Shown piece after piece: positions 44,809 through 55,190 of a DNA stretch of 64,000 bases; the first letter of the stretch is position 1, and each line of letters opens with the position of its first letter. The notes below the pieces were generated by a model, which saw only the letters and a list, made by a program, of their open reading frames with translations, ran no database searches and was not told the origin of the DNA. The stretch lies in assembly GCA_023362775.1 (NCBI GenBank), contig JALMGJ010000011.1, forward strand, positions 25,281,501 to 25,345,500, given 5' to 3'. Source of the stretch: Charina bottae. Taxonomy: Eukaryota; Chordata; Lepidosauria; Squamata; Charinaidae. A program made the translations under genes and the position numbers.

Positions 44809-47800
44809 TTATTTCAGAAACATTTTCTCTAGTCCCAAGCTGGTTACCATGGTTGCATGTTTATCAAGAGAAAGTGCTTTCGTGAAGATGTCTGCAATGT
44901 TTAATTCAGATGGACAATATTCTAATTGGATAAATTTTTCTTGAATTGCATGTCTTACATTTTTGTATTTCACATCGATGTATTTGGTACGACCTCTGAC
45001 ATTTTCAGAAACAGCAAGAGAAAGACAGGCCTGGGAGTCTTCATACACTGTCATTGGTGAGGTTATATCTACAGATAAATCTACAAATAACTGTTTTAAC
45101 CAATACATTTCATTGATTGCCTCACTGATGGCCGCGAATTCGGCCTCACACGTGGAAACAGCGATTGTATTTTGTTTTCTCGCTCGCCAAGCAATGGGTG
45201 TATTTGCAAACAAACAAACAAAGCCACTCATAGACTTTCTGTCTCCCTCCTCTGCAAAAGAGCTGTCAGCATAAATCACAGGCATTTCAGCTTTAGTAGC
45301 TGACACTTTAAGGCAAAAATCAGCTGTGCCTTTAAGGTAACGCAGGACCCTTTTTAACCCTTGCCAATCTCGCATGGATGGTTTGGCAACCTTACGACTG
45401 AGTACTCCAACTGAGTAAGCTAAGTCAGGGCGTGTCCATTGTGTTAAGTGTAGCAAACTTCCTACAGCTGAGTGATATAATTCAAGCTGAGGACAAATTT
45501 CCTCACATGTGTCACCCTTTAGGAAATCAAGAGTCATTGGTGTTTTGGTGGGTTTTGCATCTGACATTTCAAGTTGACTCAACAATTGATCAATTTTTCT
45601 CTTCTGACTCAGATAGAATTCACCACTCTGAGCTCTAGTGACTTCAACACCTAGATAGTATTTCAGCTCACCTAGGTCTTTCAATTGAAAGTACTGTCTT
45701 AATTGTGTTGCAAACTCTTGTACAAGGTGCAAAGAACCAGTTGCTAGGCAAAAATCGTCAACATACGTTAGCAACACCATGTAATCACTTCCAGAACCTC
45801 TGACATACACACAAGGATCAGCAACAGACTTCTTAAACTTTAGCTCTAACAAAGCCTTATCTAAACATTGATGCCAACAATGTCCGGCTTGTTTTAATCC
45901 ATACAGCGCCTTGCGCGGTCTGTACACCTTCTGAGAATTGTCACAAGCATAGCCAGGAGTCTGCTTCATGTACACAGTTTCAGGGAGCTCTGCATTCAAA
46001 TATGCTGTGTCAACATCAAAGTGATGGACAACAAGTCCACGCTGTGCAGCCAGAGAAAGTACCATACGTAAAGACTCTGGTCTAGCTGTGGGTGCATATG
46101 TGAGATCATAGTTCAAAAACCTCTCTTGTGCAAATCCCTGAGCAACAAGCCTGGCTTTGTACTGCACTGTATTATCAGGAAGAAGCTTCTTTCTGAAAAC
46201 CCATCTGGAACCAACAGCTTTCTGGGATGGGGGCAAATCAGTGACTTCAAACACATTTTGACTCACTAATGCCCCAAACTCCTTATCCATCACTGTGTTC
46301 CACTTCTCCTGCTCCTCAACAGGCAGAAGCAACATTTCTTGGAAAGACTGAGGTTCACAGGTAATCTGACACACACTCACCTGCTGAATCACAAATCTGT
46401 CAGGTTTCACACCCTTTGTGGAACGTGCAGACCTACGAGGAATTACCACTGCCTCTTCCTCATCACTGTCCTCTGCCTTTTCACTACCTGAATCCCCCTT
46501 CAGATCCTGAACCTGCTCAGGTGAAATTTCCTCTTCCTTCACCTGAGGGGACCCTCTCACCACACTAGGGGACTGGGAACCAGAAGGCAGCTGAACTGGT
46601 TGTTGTCCAGCCACAGGAGCATGGACAGTTGGCTGTACACTAGATTGCAACAATACCTCTGAACTAGCATTCAACCTATCCCAACCAGTAGGGTGTTCAA
46701 AATTAGCACTTCTGGAGACTACCACACGACCATAGCCTGCAGAAAAACGGTAACCCTTAGATCTAAATGAATAACCAACAAACCTTAAGCGTTGTGCTTT
46801 TGGCTGGTTCTTCCTTCGCTGAGACTTAGGAATATGCACATATGCAAATGTTCCAAAAACATGCAGATGCTTCAGCGAAGGGCACTTGCCAAACAAAAGG
46901 AAGTAAGGAACTTCATTCACAGATGAATTCCACACCCTGTTAGTCAGATACACTGCAGTCATGGTAGCCTCGCCCCAGAAACGGGCTGGCACCTGGGCAT
47001 CTAACATCAGGCTATTTCTAATGGTATTAACAACACCAATCTTCCTTTCAGCTATTCCATTCTCAGCAGGAACACCAACATTGGCAAGTCTATGGGAGAT
47101 TCCTTTCCTACAAAGCCAATTCTGAAACTCATGGCCTAGAAATTCTCCTCCACAATCCGATTGAAACTGACCTACTTGATAGCCATAGTTTCTTTCCACC
47201 ATTGCAACAAACTCCTTAAAGCGAGCAAAAGCCTCCGCTTTAGATTTGAGCAAATAACAAAACGTATAGCGAGTATGGTCATCCACCAAAAGAAACATGA
47301 AACGTGCCCCCCCTTCACTAGGAGCATTGGGGCCGGCTAGGTCTCCATGAACCAACTGAAAAGGCCTAGTTGACACCCTGCCACTTTTCCTAGCAACAGG
47401 AGCAGCCTTAATTTTAGATTGTTTGCACACAGTACAATCAAGAAAGTCATCACACTTTTTGGATCCTAGTTCAGGATACACCTTGGCCATTTGGGACAAA
47501 CCTCCCCACCCGGGATGTCCCAGAACTCTGTGATAATAGTGAATGCATTTGTTGTGTGGGGGAACATTGGAAATACAATTTCCTGACACAATCCCCTGCT
47601 TAGGAAGCATTTCATACAACTGATTCACTAACCTCCCCCTAGCACATTCAATCCCATCTTTTTCAATAGAACATCCAGTACCCTTGAACACAACAGTATA
47701 ACCAGACTTCACCAGGGCTGGAACGCTAAGGAGGGAAAAGTCAAGTGTAGGAACACACAACACATTTTGCACATTTATCCCCAAACAAGGAATGTATACT

Positions 47801-48765
47801 TCACCCTGAAAGGACACATCAGCCATAGATCCATCAGCCAGAGCAACCTGTTGGATTTTAGGCTTGTCCTTTGATAACAACTGTTCATTGTTGACAATGA
47901 TTTGGCTACAGGCTGAGTCCAAAAGCCAAGTGTCTGAGGACCTTCTGCTCACAGCCGTGAGCAAAGCAGACACCTGGGTACGTTGTCTAGGCGCTTGCTT
48001 CCCCTTCTTTCGCACGAACCTCTTTCCACTGGCTCCACCGGCTGGGCGAGGTGGCTGGGGACAGTCTCTCATGAAGTGTTGGGTCGAGTTGCACCGGAAA
48101 CATCTCCTCACAGCACACACAGCCTCTGTTCCAGCTGGAAAACGCTGTGCAGAAGTCTCAGGAACAGCAACAGATGGCTTACTCTGCATCTTCTCCAAGT
48201 CACGAGCTTGCTGGATTTCTTGCAGCCGATTTGTAAGATAATCCACAGTAAGGTCTTGGGGCCTCAACGTCTGAGTTGCCTCGATGAGCATGTCAAAGCT
48301 CTTGTCCAAGCTTGACAGGATAATACAAGCTCTCTGGGTATCAGGGACCACAACATCCCGGTCCTCAAGTTCAAGAAACAAAGTCTTGAGTTTATGGAGG
48401 TGGGTCATCACGTTTCCACCGGGCTGCAGCTTCAGGTTGTAAAGCTGACGTGATAGACCAACAATGGCAGCAGAGGTTTGCTTGGAATAAAGGGCTTTAA
48501 GAGCTTCCCAACAGGCATGTGCAGTTTCCAGATTGCTGATATGCAGTAGCTGTGATGATTCCAGTCCCAGAATCAAGTTGCCATATGCACGATCCAAACA
48601 CAACTGCACTTCTTCAGTAATAACACCACCTGGAGGTGCGTCTTTCACATACTTCCACAAACCTTCTTTTAGGAAGAAAGACTTAATCTTCACACACCAG
48701 GTCCGATAGTTTGTGCCATTCAAATGCTCAAAGGGCAGATTGGTTAGCCCTGCAGCAGCAGCCAT
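44809..48765 (-). CDS. Copia gag-pol polyprotein, uninterrupted (1318 aa)
   Basis: ATG at 48765 is the first in-frame ATG; three upstream codons begin with GTG. Order: gag (1-220), zinc knuckle C222-x2-C225-x4-H230-x4-C235, protease LLDSACS around D283, pre-integrase HRVLGH with C444-x2-C447, integrase triad D475, D537, E573 (35 residues between the last two), RT with KARLVAQGFAQ, KALYGLKQAGHCWHQ and the catalytic LLTYVDDFCL, and C-terminal RNase H (VIYADSSFAEEGDRKS, STCEAEFAAISEA, YEDSQACLSLA) ending near FTKALS. All domains of a copia polyprotein are present in one frame, as usual for Ty1/copia. No lesion was found by reading. Transposition would still be hindered by the L1 in the 5' LTR. 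Confidence 0.95.
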   Translation of the reverse strand: MAAAAGLTNLPFEHLNGTNYRTWCVKIKSFFLKEGLWKYVKDAPPGGVITEEVQLCLDRAYGNLILGLESSQLLHISNLETAHACWEALKALYSKQTSAAIVGLSRQLYNLKLQPGGNVMTHLHKLKTLFLELEDRDVVVPDTQRACIILSSLDKSFDMLIEATQTLRPQDLTVDYLTNRLQEIQQARDLEKMQSKPSVAVPETSAQRFPAGTEAVCAVRRCFRCNSTQHFMRDCPQPPRPAGGASGKRFVRKKGKQAPRQRTQVSALLTAVSRRSSDTWLLDSACSQIIVNNEQLLSKDKPKIQQVALADGSMADVSFQGEVYIPCLGINVQNVLCVPTLDFSLLSVPALVKSGYTVVFKGTGCSIEKDGIECARGRLVNQLYEMLPKQGIVSGNCISNVPPHNKCIHYYHRVLGHPGWGGLSQMAKVYPELGSKKCDDFLDCTVCKQSKIKAAPVARKSGRVSTRPFQLVHGDLAGPNAPSEGGARFMFLLVDDHTRYTFCYLLKSKAEAFARFKEFVAMVERNYGYQVGQFQSDCGGEFLGHEFQNWLCRKGISHRLANVGVPAENGIAERKIGVVNTIRNSLMLDAQVPARFWGEATMTAVYLTNRVWNSSVNEVPYFLLFGKCPSLKHLHVFGTFAYVHIPKSQRRKNQPKAQRLRFVGYSFRSKGYRFSAGYGRVVVSRSANFEHPTGWDRLNASSEVLLQSSVQPTVHAPVAGQQPVQLPSGSQSPSVVRGSPQVKEEEISPEQVQDLKGDSGSEKAEDSDEEEAVVIPRRSARSTKGVKPDRFVIQQVSVCQITCEPQSFQEMLLLPVEEQEKWNTVMDKEFGALVSQNVFEVTDLPPSQKAVGSRWVFRKKLLPDNTVQYKARLVAQGFAQERFLNYDLTYAPTARPESLRMVLSLAAQRGLVVHHFDVDTAYLNAELPETVYMKQTPGYACDNSQKVYRPRKALYGLKQAGHCWHQCLDKALLELKFKKSVADPCVYVRGSGSDYMVLLTYVDDFCLATGSLHLVQEFATQLRQYFQLKDLGELKYYLGVEVTRAQSGEFYLSQKRKIDQLLSQLEMSDAKPTKTPMTLDFLKGDTCEEICPQLELYHSAVGSLLHLTQWTRPDLAYSVGVLSRKVAKPSMRDWQGLKRVLRYLKGTADFCLKVSATKAEMPVIYADSSFAEEGDRKSMSGFVCLFANTPIAWRARKQNTIAVSTCEAEFAAISEAINEMYWLKQLFVDLSVDITSPMTVYEDSQACLSLAVSENVRGRTKYIDVKYKNVRHAIQEKFIQLEYCPSELNIADIFTKALSLDKHATMVTSLGLEKMFLK

Positions 48766-48867
48766 GCTGACCACTCAAAGAAAAACACGTTTACTCCAAA
48801 ATGCAGCCTTAAAAACAAACCCCGTTGTTACAGCCAGATCCAGCGCAGCAAACAGCGATCCATCCAG

Positions 48868-48882
48868 CCTGGGCCCGTAACC
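48868..48882 (-). promoter_or_regulatory. Putative primer binding site of the intact-frame copia
   Basis: On the minus strand GGTTACGGGCCCAGG directly follows the LTR end. Fourteen bases match the half-tRNA(iMet) site of the other copia, with the same single mismatch to the tRNA anticodon arm. Confidence 0.65.
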
Positions 48883-49334
48883 TATTAGGTGATGGTGGCC
48901 TTTGGGGTTTCAGGCTTGAAGTAATCCAAACAACGTGTTGTAAGGCTAACAATATCTTTATTGATAGCATAAGGCAATAATGGATGTATAGTGCATTATT
49001 GCAAAAAGGAAAAATCAAAGCATAAGCAGAGTTCCATCACCAGAATGGAAAGAAAACATCATGGTCTGTGCAAAGACCAGGCATAGTTACAGTTCAGATA
49101 CAAAAGTACATGTAGATAGCAGTCTACATAAAGAAAGCATAGGAAGAACATAAGTGAGAATGAATACCCATGGTTCATAGTTCAAATATACCTATGGTCA
49201 GAAATCTGATTGGTTAAAATGGGCCAGGCAACCAGTTCAGCTTCACAGTTGTTGTACTTACTATGAAGCATCACACGATGGCAGTGTGGCGCATTGGCCT
49301 TCCCTCGAGCTACAGTTCCCCTGGGAAAAATACT
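48883..49334 (-). repeat. 5' LTR of the intact-frame copia, first segment
   Basis: Matches 44159-44600. The rest of the LTR resumes at 53268 after the L1. Confidence 0.9.
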
Positions 49335-52300
49335 TTTTTTTTAATATATTTTATTGAATTTTAAATATACATAGATAAAAGGTTGAAAAGGAAAAAGAAA
49401 TAGAAATACAAATCAAAGAAAGAAAGAAAAAAGTGTAGTAAAGTAACTAGAAAAAGAGAAAGATGAAACATAGAAATTAGAACTTCCGATTTATCTCTGG
49501 TCATAGTGATTTAAAAAATAGTCTCTTACATGCTAGGTCTATATATAACATTGTAGAGCATTTCCTGTCTAATATATCAATTTATGTATATTTTAATCAT
49601 CAAAACCCCATATAAGCCTTACCCCTCCTGCATTTTGTAAATAGTCCATTAATGGTTTCCACTCTTTAAGAAAATAATAATTTGTATTTTCTTTTAATAA
49701 ACATGTCAATTTATCGTTTTCTGCCATTTCCATTACTTTTAACATCCAGTCCTGTATTGTAGGTATAGTCTGGTTTTTCCAATTTTGTGCATATATAAGT
49801 CTTGCTGCTGTAACCATATATTGCATAATTCTTGTAAATTTCTTTCCTATTTGTTCTTCTGTTATTCCCAATAAAAATAATTCTGGTTTATATGGAACTT
49901 GAATTTGTAAAATATTTTGCATCAATGAATGTATCTGAGTCCAAAATTTCTTAGCAATCTCACAAGTCCACCACATATGATAAAATGACCCCTCTTTTTT
50001 TTTACATTTCCAACATAAGTTGGGTACATTCCCGTACATTTTAGCTAACTTTTGTGGGGTCATATACCATCTGTACATCATTTTGTAGAAATTTTCCTTC
50101 AAATTATAACACAGAGTAAATTTTAATCGTTTAGTCCACATATCTTCCCATTGTTGCATTTGAATATTATGACCAATATTTTTTGCCCATTTAATCATAC
50201 AATCTTTAACTTGTTCCTCTACCACTTCACCTTTTAACAATAATTTATACATTTTGGCAATTAAATGGTCATCTGTCTCACATAGTTGTATCTCAAATTC
50301 CGATTTATTTTGTTCAAATTCAAGGTCTTTTTTGTCTGATTTAAATTTTTCTACAAGTTGCATATATGAAAGCCATTGGAAAGTATATCCTTCAGAGGCC
50401 AATTCTTCTTTTGATTTAGTTTTATATTGTCCTTGTTCTTTTTTTAAAAGATCTTTGTAAGTCAACCATTTATCTTTAACTCTTACTTCTGTTCTATAAA
50501 ATGCTTCTTGTGTAGAAATCCATAAAGGTCTTTTATAACATAAAATTAATTTATATTTATTCCAAATTCTTAATAAAGATCTTCTAATATAGTGATTTTT
50601 AAAATCCACATTAACTTTCACTTTGTCGTACCACAAATATCCATGCCATCCGTATCTTAATTCATGTCCCTCCAAATTCAATAATTTTTCATTTTTCAAT
50701 ACTATCCATTCTTTTATCCATACAAAACAGCAAGCAGCATAATATAATTTCAGATCCGGTAAACCCAGTCCACCTCTTTCCTTTGAATCTTGCAAGACTT
50801 TATATTTTATCCTTGGTTTTTTCCCTTGCCAAATAAACTTAGAAATATCTCGCTGCCATTGTTTGAAAGGTTCTTCTGATGCCAATATAGGTAGTGTTTG
50901 AAAAAGATATAAAATTCTTGGCAAAACATTCATTTTGATTGCTGAAATTCTACCTAATAATGATAATTGCAGTTTTTCCCAATGTTCCAAATCTTTCTTA
51001 ATATCCATCTAAAGTGGAATATAGTTATTCTTGAACAACTTAACATTTTTAGTTGTTAAGTATACTCCCAAATATTTTACTTTTTCTTCCATTGAATATC
51101 CTGTTATTTCTTTCATTTTCTCTTGTTGGTGGTAATCCATATTTTTGGTCAAAACTTTTGTCTTCTGTAAATTCACTTTAAACCCTGCTAGCGACCCAAA
51201 GTCTTTTAATTTCTGTATTAATATTTCAATTCCTTCTAGTGGATTTTCCAAGGTAATGACTAGGTCGTCAGCAAAGGCTCTTAGTTTATAATCTTCTTTT
51301 TTAACTTTGATACCATGGATACCATCATCCTGTCTAATATCTCTAAGTAAAACCTCTAATACCAGTATAAACAAAAGTGGAGATAATGGACAACCTTGTC
51401 TAGTACCTTTTTGGATTTCACATGGCTTACTAAATTCTCCATTAACAATTATTTTGGCAAATTGTGGAGTATATATTGATTTAATCCATTTTATAAAATT
51501 TCTTACAAAATCCATATTTTCCAGTACTTTAAACATAAAAAGCCAATTTAAGTTGTCAAAAGCTTTTTCCGCATCAATAAATATCAAGGCAGCTTGTTTA
51601 TCATAGTGTTGTTCCAAATATTCAATTACATCTAATATATTTCGAACATTGTCTCGTATTTGCCTCTTGGGTAGAAAACCAGCTTGGTCTTGATGAATAA
51701 AATCCTTAAGTATATTCTTCATTCTTTCTGCTAATATCATTGTGAATATCTTATAATCATTATTCAATAGAGATATTGGTCTGTAATTTTTAGTTAATGT
51801 TAAATTCTGTTGTTCTTTGGGCATCAAAGTTATGTGTGCTTCTTTCCAGGTTTCAGGCATAGTTCCTGTTTCCAAAATAGGATTCATAGTCTTCTGCAAA
51901 GGTAGACATAAATCCTCTTCAAAACATTTATAATAGGCTGCTGACAATCCATCTGGTCCAGGAGCTTTTCCACTACTAATTTTCTTAAAAGCTTTTGTCA
52001 ATTCTTCTTTTGTTATAACATTATTTAATGTCAATCTTTGTTGGTCATTAAGAACAGTTAATTTTTGTTTGTTCAAATATTCTTCAATCTCATCCAAGTT
52101 GACATCTTGTTTTTTATATAATTTAGAATAATAGTCATGAAAGGCTTTTTGAATATCCATATTATTCACCAAATTTTTTCCTTCATGTTGAATATTAGTA
52201 ATCAAATTCTTTTGTCTTTGTTTCCTCAATTTATAAGCCAGCCATCTACCTGGTTTATTTGCATGTTCAAAATATTTTTGTTTTGTAAATTTCATTTGAG

Positions 52301-53283
52301 TCTCTATCTCTTGAGTTAATATCATTGATATTTGCTTTTGTAAGAATTTAATTTGAGTGAGCAAAGTGTCATCCATTGGTTTATCTCTCAAATCTAACTC
52401 TTTACTTTTAATTTCATCTAAAATCAATTGAATTATTTTTTGTTTTTTCTTCCTCATTTGAGCATTGTATTGAATAAAATAACCCCTCATATATGCTTTG
52501 CTGGCTTCCCATACAGTTTGAATATTAGTCCCTTTGTTCAAATTAAATTGAAAATATTCTCTTAATTTTTTTTTGCATACATCAACTACATCATTATTCC
52601 GTAGTAGCGACTCATTCAATCTCCATCTAAATACATTCCGTTTCCCTTTAAGAGTCAACATTACTGGATTATGATCTGATAAAGTCTTAGGTAATATATC
52701 AACTTTGTTAATATCCATCATCAAATTTTTAGATATCAAGATCATATCTATTCTAGAATGTGATTTAAATCTCTCTGAATAATATGTAAATTCTCTGGAA
52801 GTCCCATTCATACATCTCCAAATGTCTTGTAAATCCAACATCTCTTTCAAGTCGAAAAATGTTTGTGGCAATTTTCCCTGTGTTTGCTTCACTTCTTTTT
52901 GTGACTGTCTATCCAGTCTGGGGTAAATTACCCCATTCCAATCCCCCATGAAACACCAATTGTCATACGTTAAGTCCAAAAGTTTATCCATCAGGTTTTT
53001 ATAAAATACTCCTTTATCCATATTCGGTGCATAAAGTCCAACTATCAGTGTTTTAGTTCCTTGTATGTTAGTTTCTACTACAATGTATCGACTCTCTTCA
53101 TCAGCTAATATCAATTTTGGGTTTAACTTTGGTTGTACATATAAGACTACCCCTTTAGTTTTTTTATATCCAGCCGAAATAAATTCTTCTCCAAGCTGTT
53201 TTTGAATCAAGTATTTAGTATCTTTTTTACAAATATGAGTCTCTTGTAAACAACTTATGTCCAATTTCCCTGGGAAAAATACT
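49319..53283 (-). mobile_element. 5'-truncated L1 LINE with 16-bp target duplication
   Basis: The body 49335-53267 lies between direct repeats CCCTGGGAAAAATACT at 49319-49334 and 53268-53283. The A tail appears as the T run at 49334-49342. It has lost ORF1 and the first part of the endonuclease. The 3' UTR is about 250 bp. Confidence 0.92.
49593..53264 (-). pseudogene. L1 ORF2 (endonuclease-RT), one stop codon
   Basis: Frame of 751 codons (53264-51009), TAG at 51011-51009, then 471 codons in the same frame to 49593. Endonuclease: ISCLQETH at the start, [54 protein letters not shown], catalytic AFADDLV, KVKYLGVYL. C-terminal CWKC..H..WWTC zinc-like motif. The N-terminal endonuclease is missing because of 5' truncation. 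Apart from the single stop no other lesion was noticed, so the insertion is young. Confidence 0.92.
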
Positions 53284-53455
53284 GATAAGAGTTTGTTTTG
53301 GCTAGAAGGGCACCTGGTGTTTACGAACAGAATATTTTGGGAACCAGCTTTTCAGCAGAGTAACTTGTACATTTCCACTTTCAGGCCAGATTCAGTGAAG
53401 AAAATGCCATGCGTTTAATTCTGCATAGAATAACTTTTACCAAATAACTTTAACA
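53284..53455 (-). repeat. 5' LTR of the intact-frame copia, second segment
   Basis: Corresponds to 44603-44736 and holds 36 bp (TTGGGAACCAGC..) absent from the 3' LTR. On the minus strand the LTR begins here with TGTTAAAG. Confidence 0.88.
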
Positions 53456-53460
53456 GAAAC

Positions 53461-53588
53461 AACTTTAGTGTAGAAGTCTACTGGGTGCTGGTTTGCTTCG
53501 AGGTGCAATTGAAAGTTTGACCTTGCAGTACAAAAATGTATACCTGTTCCTGAAAACCACCCTACTGCTGGTACAAAATGCAACATCA
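53461..53588. repeat. Intron 5 segment duplicated around the copia
   Basis: AACTTTAGTGTAGAAGTCTA onwards is similar to 53829-53910, and CCTGAAAACCACCCTACTGC to 44086-44140. Confidence 0.7.
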
Positions 53589-53738
53589 ATGGGATGAGAT
53601 CTACCCTTCCTGGATTGAATTGTATGATATATATACTGTTTATTATTGATATTTATTGTTTTAATTGATTTTAAACAATGCTGTGAACCGCCCAGGGTCC
53701 CTCCTTGTGGGGGAGATGGGCGGGATATAAATGTAATA

Positions 53739-53782
<44 letters not shown>

Positions 53783-53785
53783 CAA
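53589..53785 (+). mobile_element. L2-type LINE 3' tail with AAT/AAC tail
   Basis: The terminal AACCGCCCAGGGTCCCTCC block and the GGGCGGGATATAAATG end are followed by (AAT)n(AAC)n. Flanked by CAACATCA at 53581-53588 and 53786-53793. Confidence 0.75.
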
Positions 53786-54611
53786 CAACATCACGCTAAA
53801 TCATTGGTGGAAGCCATTTTATTCATGAAACAGCTTTAGTGCAGAAGTCTACTGGGTGCTGGTTTGCTTCCAGTTACAATTGAAAATTTGACCTTGCTAT
53901 CCATGAGAAAATGTATTTCAGGGAGAAACTGTATAGCTGATATGATCTCATAGACAGGCCTTGCTATTATCTCCACCATTTCAGAGATATGAAAGGTATG
54001 TGTTCATTCTCTGTGTGAGCTTTGTCGTCTGGAAATCTTGCCTCCTGCAGTGGTTAAGCTGGACACCTACCATGAAGGTCCATGTTCAGATCCACCATCA
54101 ATCAGATAAGCTGACGAAATGACTTTGGCCAGTCACTCTCATCTCAATGTACCTCATACTGTAGGTCTTTTGTTTGTGGGAAAATAACAACTAGGGGCAC
54201 TGTAGGGGCTAACTTGAGTTCCTGAAAGGGGAGATACAAATTTAACAAATAGATATTTAAATAAATTAAATGTCCTTATTATCATGTAAAAGTGGTAAAA
54301 TATGACTTTTCTGAATAAAAGTCTTTAGAGGGTGAAGAATTGAGGGATTAATATTATTCTCATTCTCATGAGAGTAAGAAAAGGTTATTGGCTAGGTGTG
54401 AGTTTTAAATATATAGGTGGAGGCTTTTGCTTATATCTATATCATCTATATCTCTCTTTTTATTGGACTATACATACATACATACATACTGTACATACTG
54501 GAAAGTTGCTATTACTGAACAAAAGTATCTGACAAACAAAATTTTATTGCCATATTCCTTTAGATTGCCATTGTTTTTTTTTGATATATCCAAGAAATCC
54601 ACATTTCTTAC

Positions 54612-54738
54612 CCTCCTCCTCTGAAATCTTCCCATCTTGGCATGGGATACAGTCGTAGCAGCAAAAGGGCTTCCCTTCCTTCACTTTCTTGCTGGAACCA
54701 GGGCGGCAACTCTCACTACATACTGAAAGAGGCTGAGA
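54612..54738 (-). pseudogene. V2R-C exon 5
   Basis: 127 bp, frame open. CCYDCIPC is followed by QDGKIS, where the other genes have PDGKIS. Splice sites are kept. Confidence 0.88.
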
Positions 54739-55190
54739 CTATTTTAAGTATGAAAGAAGACAGTGGCATTCATGAGTATAATGATCTTGCATTTCTTCAG
54801 AAACTCTTTTTTCTAAAGTGTGACTGGGCCCCACAGGGTGTGCTCAGTTTGTTAATATATGTTGCTATTTTTATTTACTGAAATAAATAAATATATTATC
54901 ATGTTGTGACAGATACATTCCTACTTCAGGGAGGTTTACCCATTTGTAAAATCATAGAAATTTGATAAAGGAAAATAAAGCAAAAACTTAAACTAATTTA
55001 TATGTTCCATCTCAAATCTGTAATAATAATAATAGTAACAACAACAACAACAGTAATAGAACTACAGGGGTCAGTTCCTTTTGCTAGGCAACTGTGGGAA
55101 AGAACTGCAATATGACCTCAAAGATGTAATATTTGGGCAATCAATGAAAATACTGAAATTATGAAATGGTTTTATGTGTCAAATCTATTG
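54739..55190. other. V2R-C intron 4, first part
   Basis: Collinear with V2R-B 23372-23835, including an AAT/AAC tail at 55020-55055. No gene. Confidence 0.5.

Larger units (their letters stand above)
44159..53455 (-). mobile_element. Ty1/copia retrotransposon with intact gag-pol frame, hit by an L1 in its 5' LTR
   Basis: Target duplication GAAAC at 44154-44158 and 53456-53460. 3' LTR 44159-44736, internal region 44737-48882, 5' LTR 48883-53455 including the L1 at 49335-53267 (about 640 bp of LTR without it). The interior has a single uninterrupted gag-pol frame. It belongs to a different copia family from 36491-40502, as LTRs and most of the protein differ. It lies in intron 5 of V2R-C in the sense direction. 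Confidence 0.93.

Noticed and set aside
47864..48315. Plus-strand frames of 110-125 codons
   Set aside because: Shadows of the copia gag-pol frame on the minus strand.
44809..48774. Start of copia polyprotein at the GTG at 48774
   Set aside because: The in-frame ATG at 48765 is the normal eukaryotic start.
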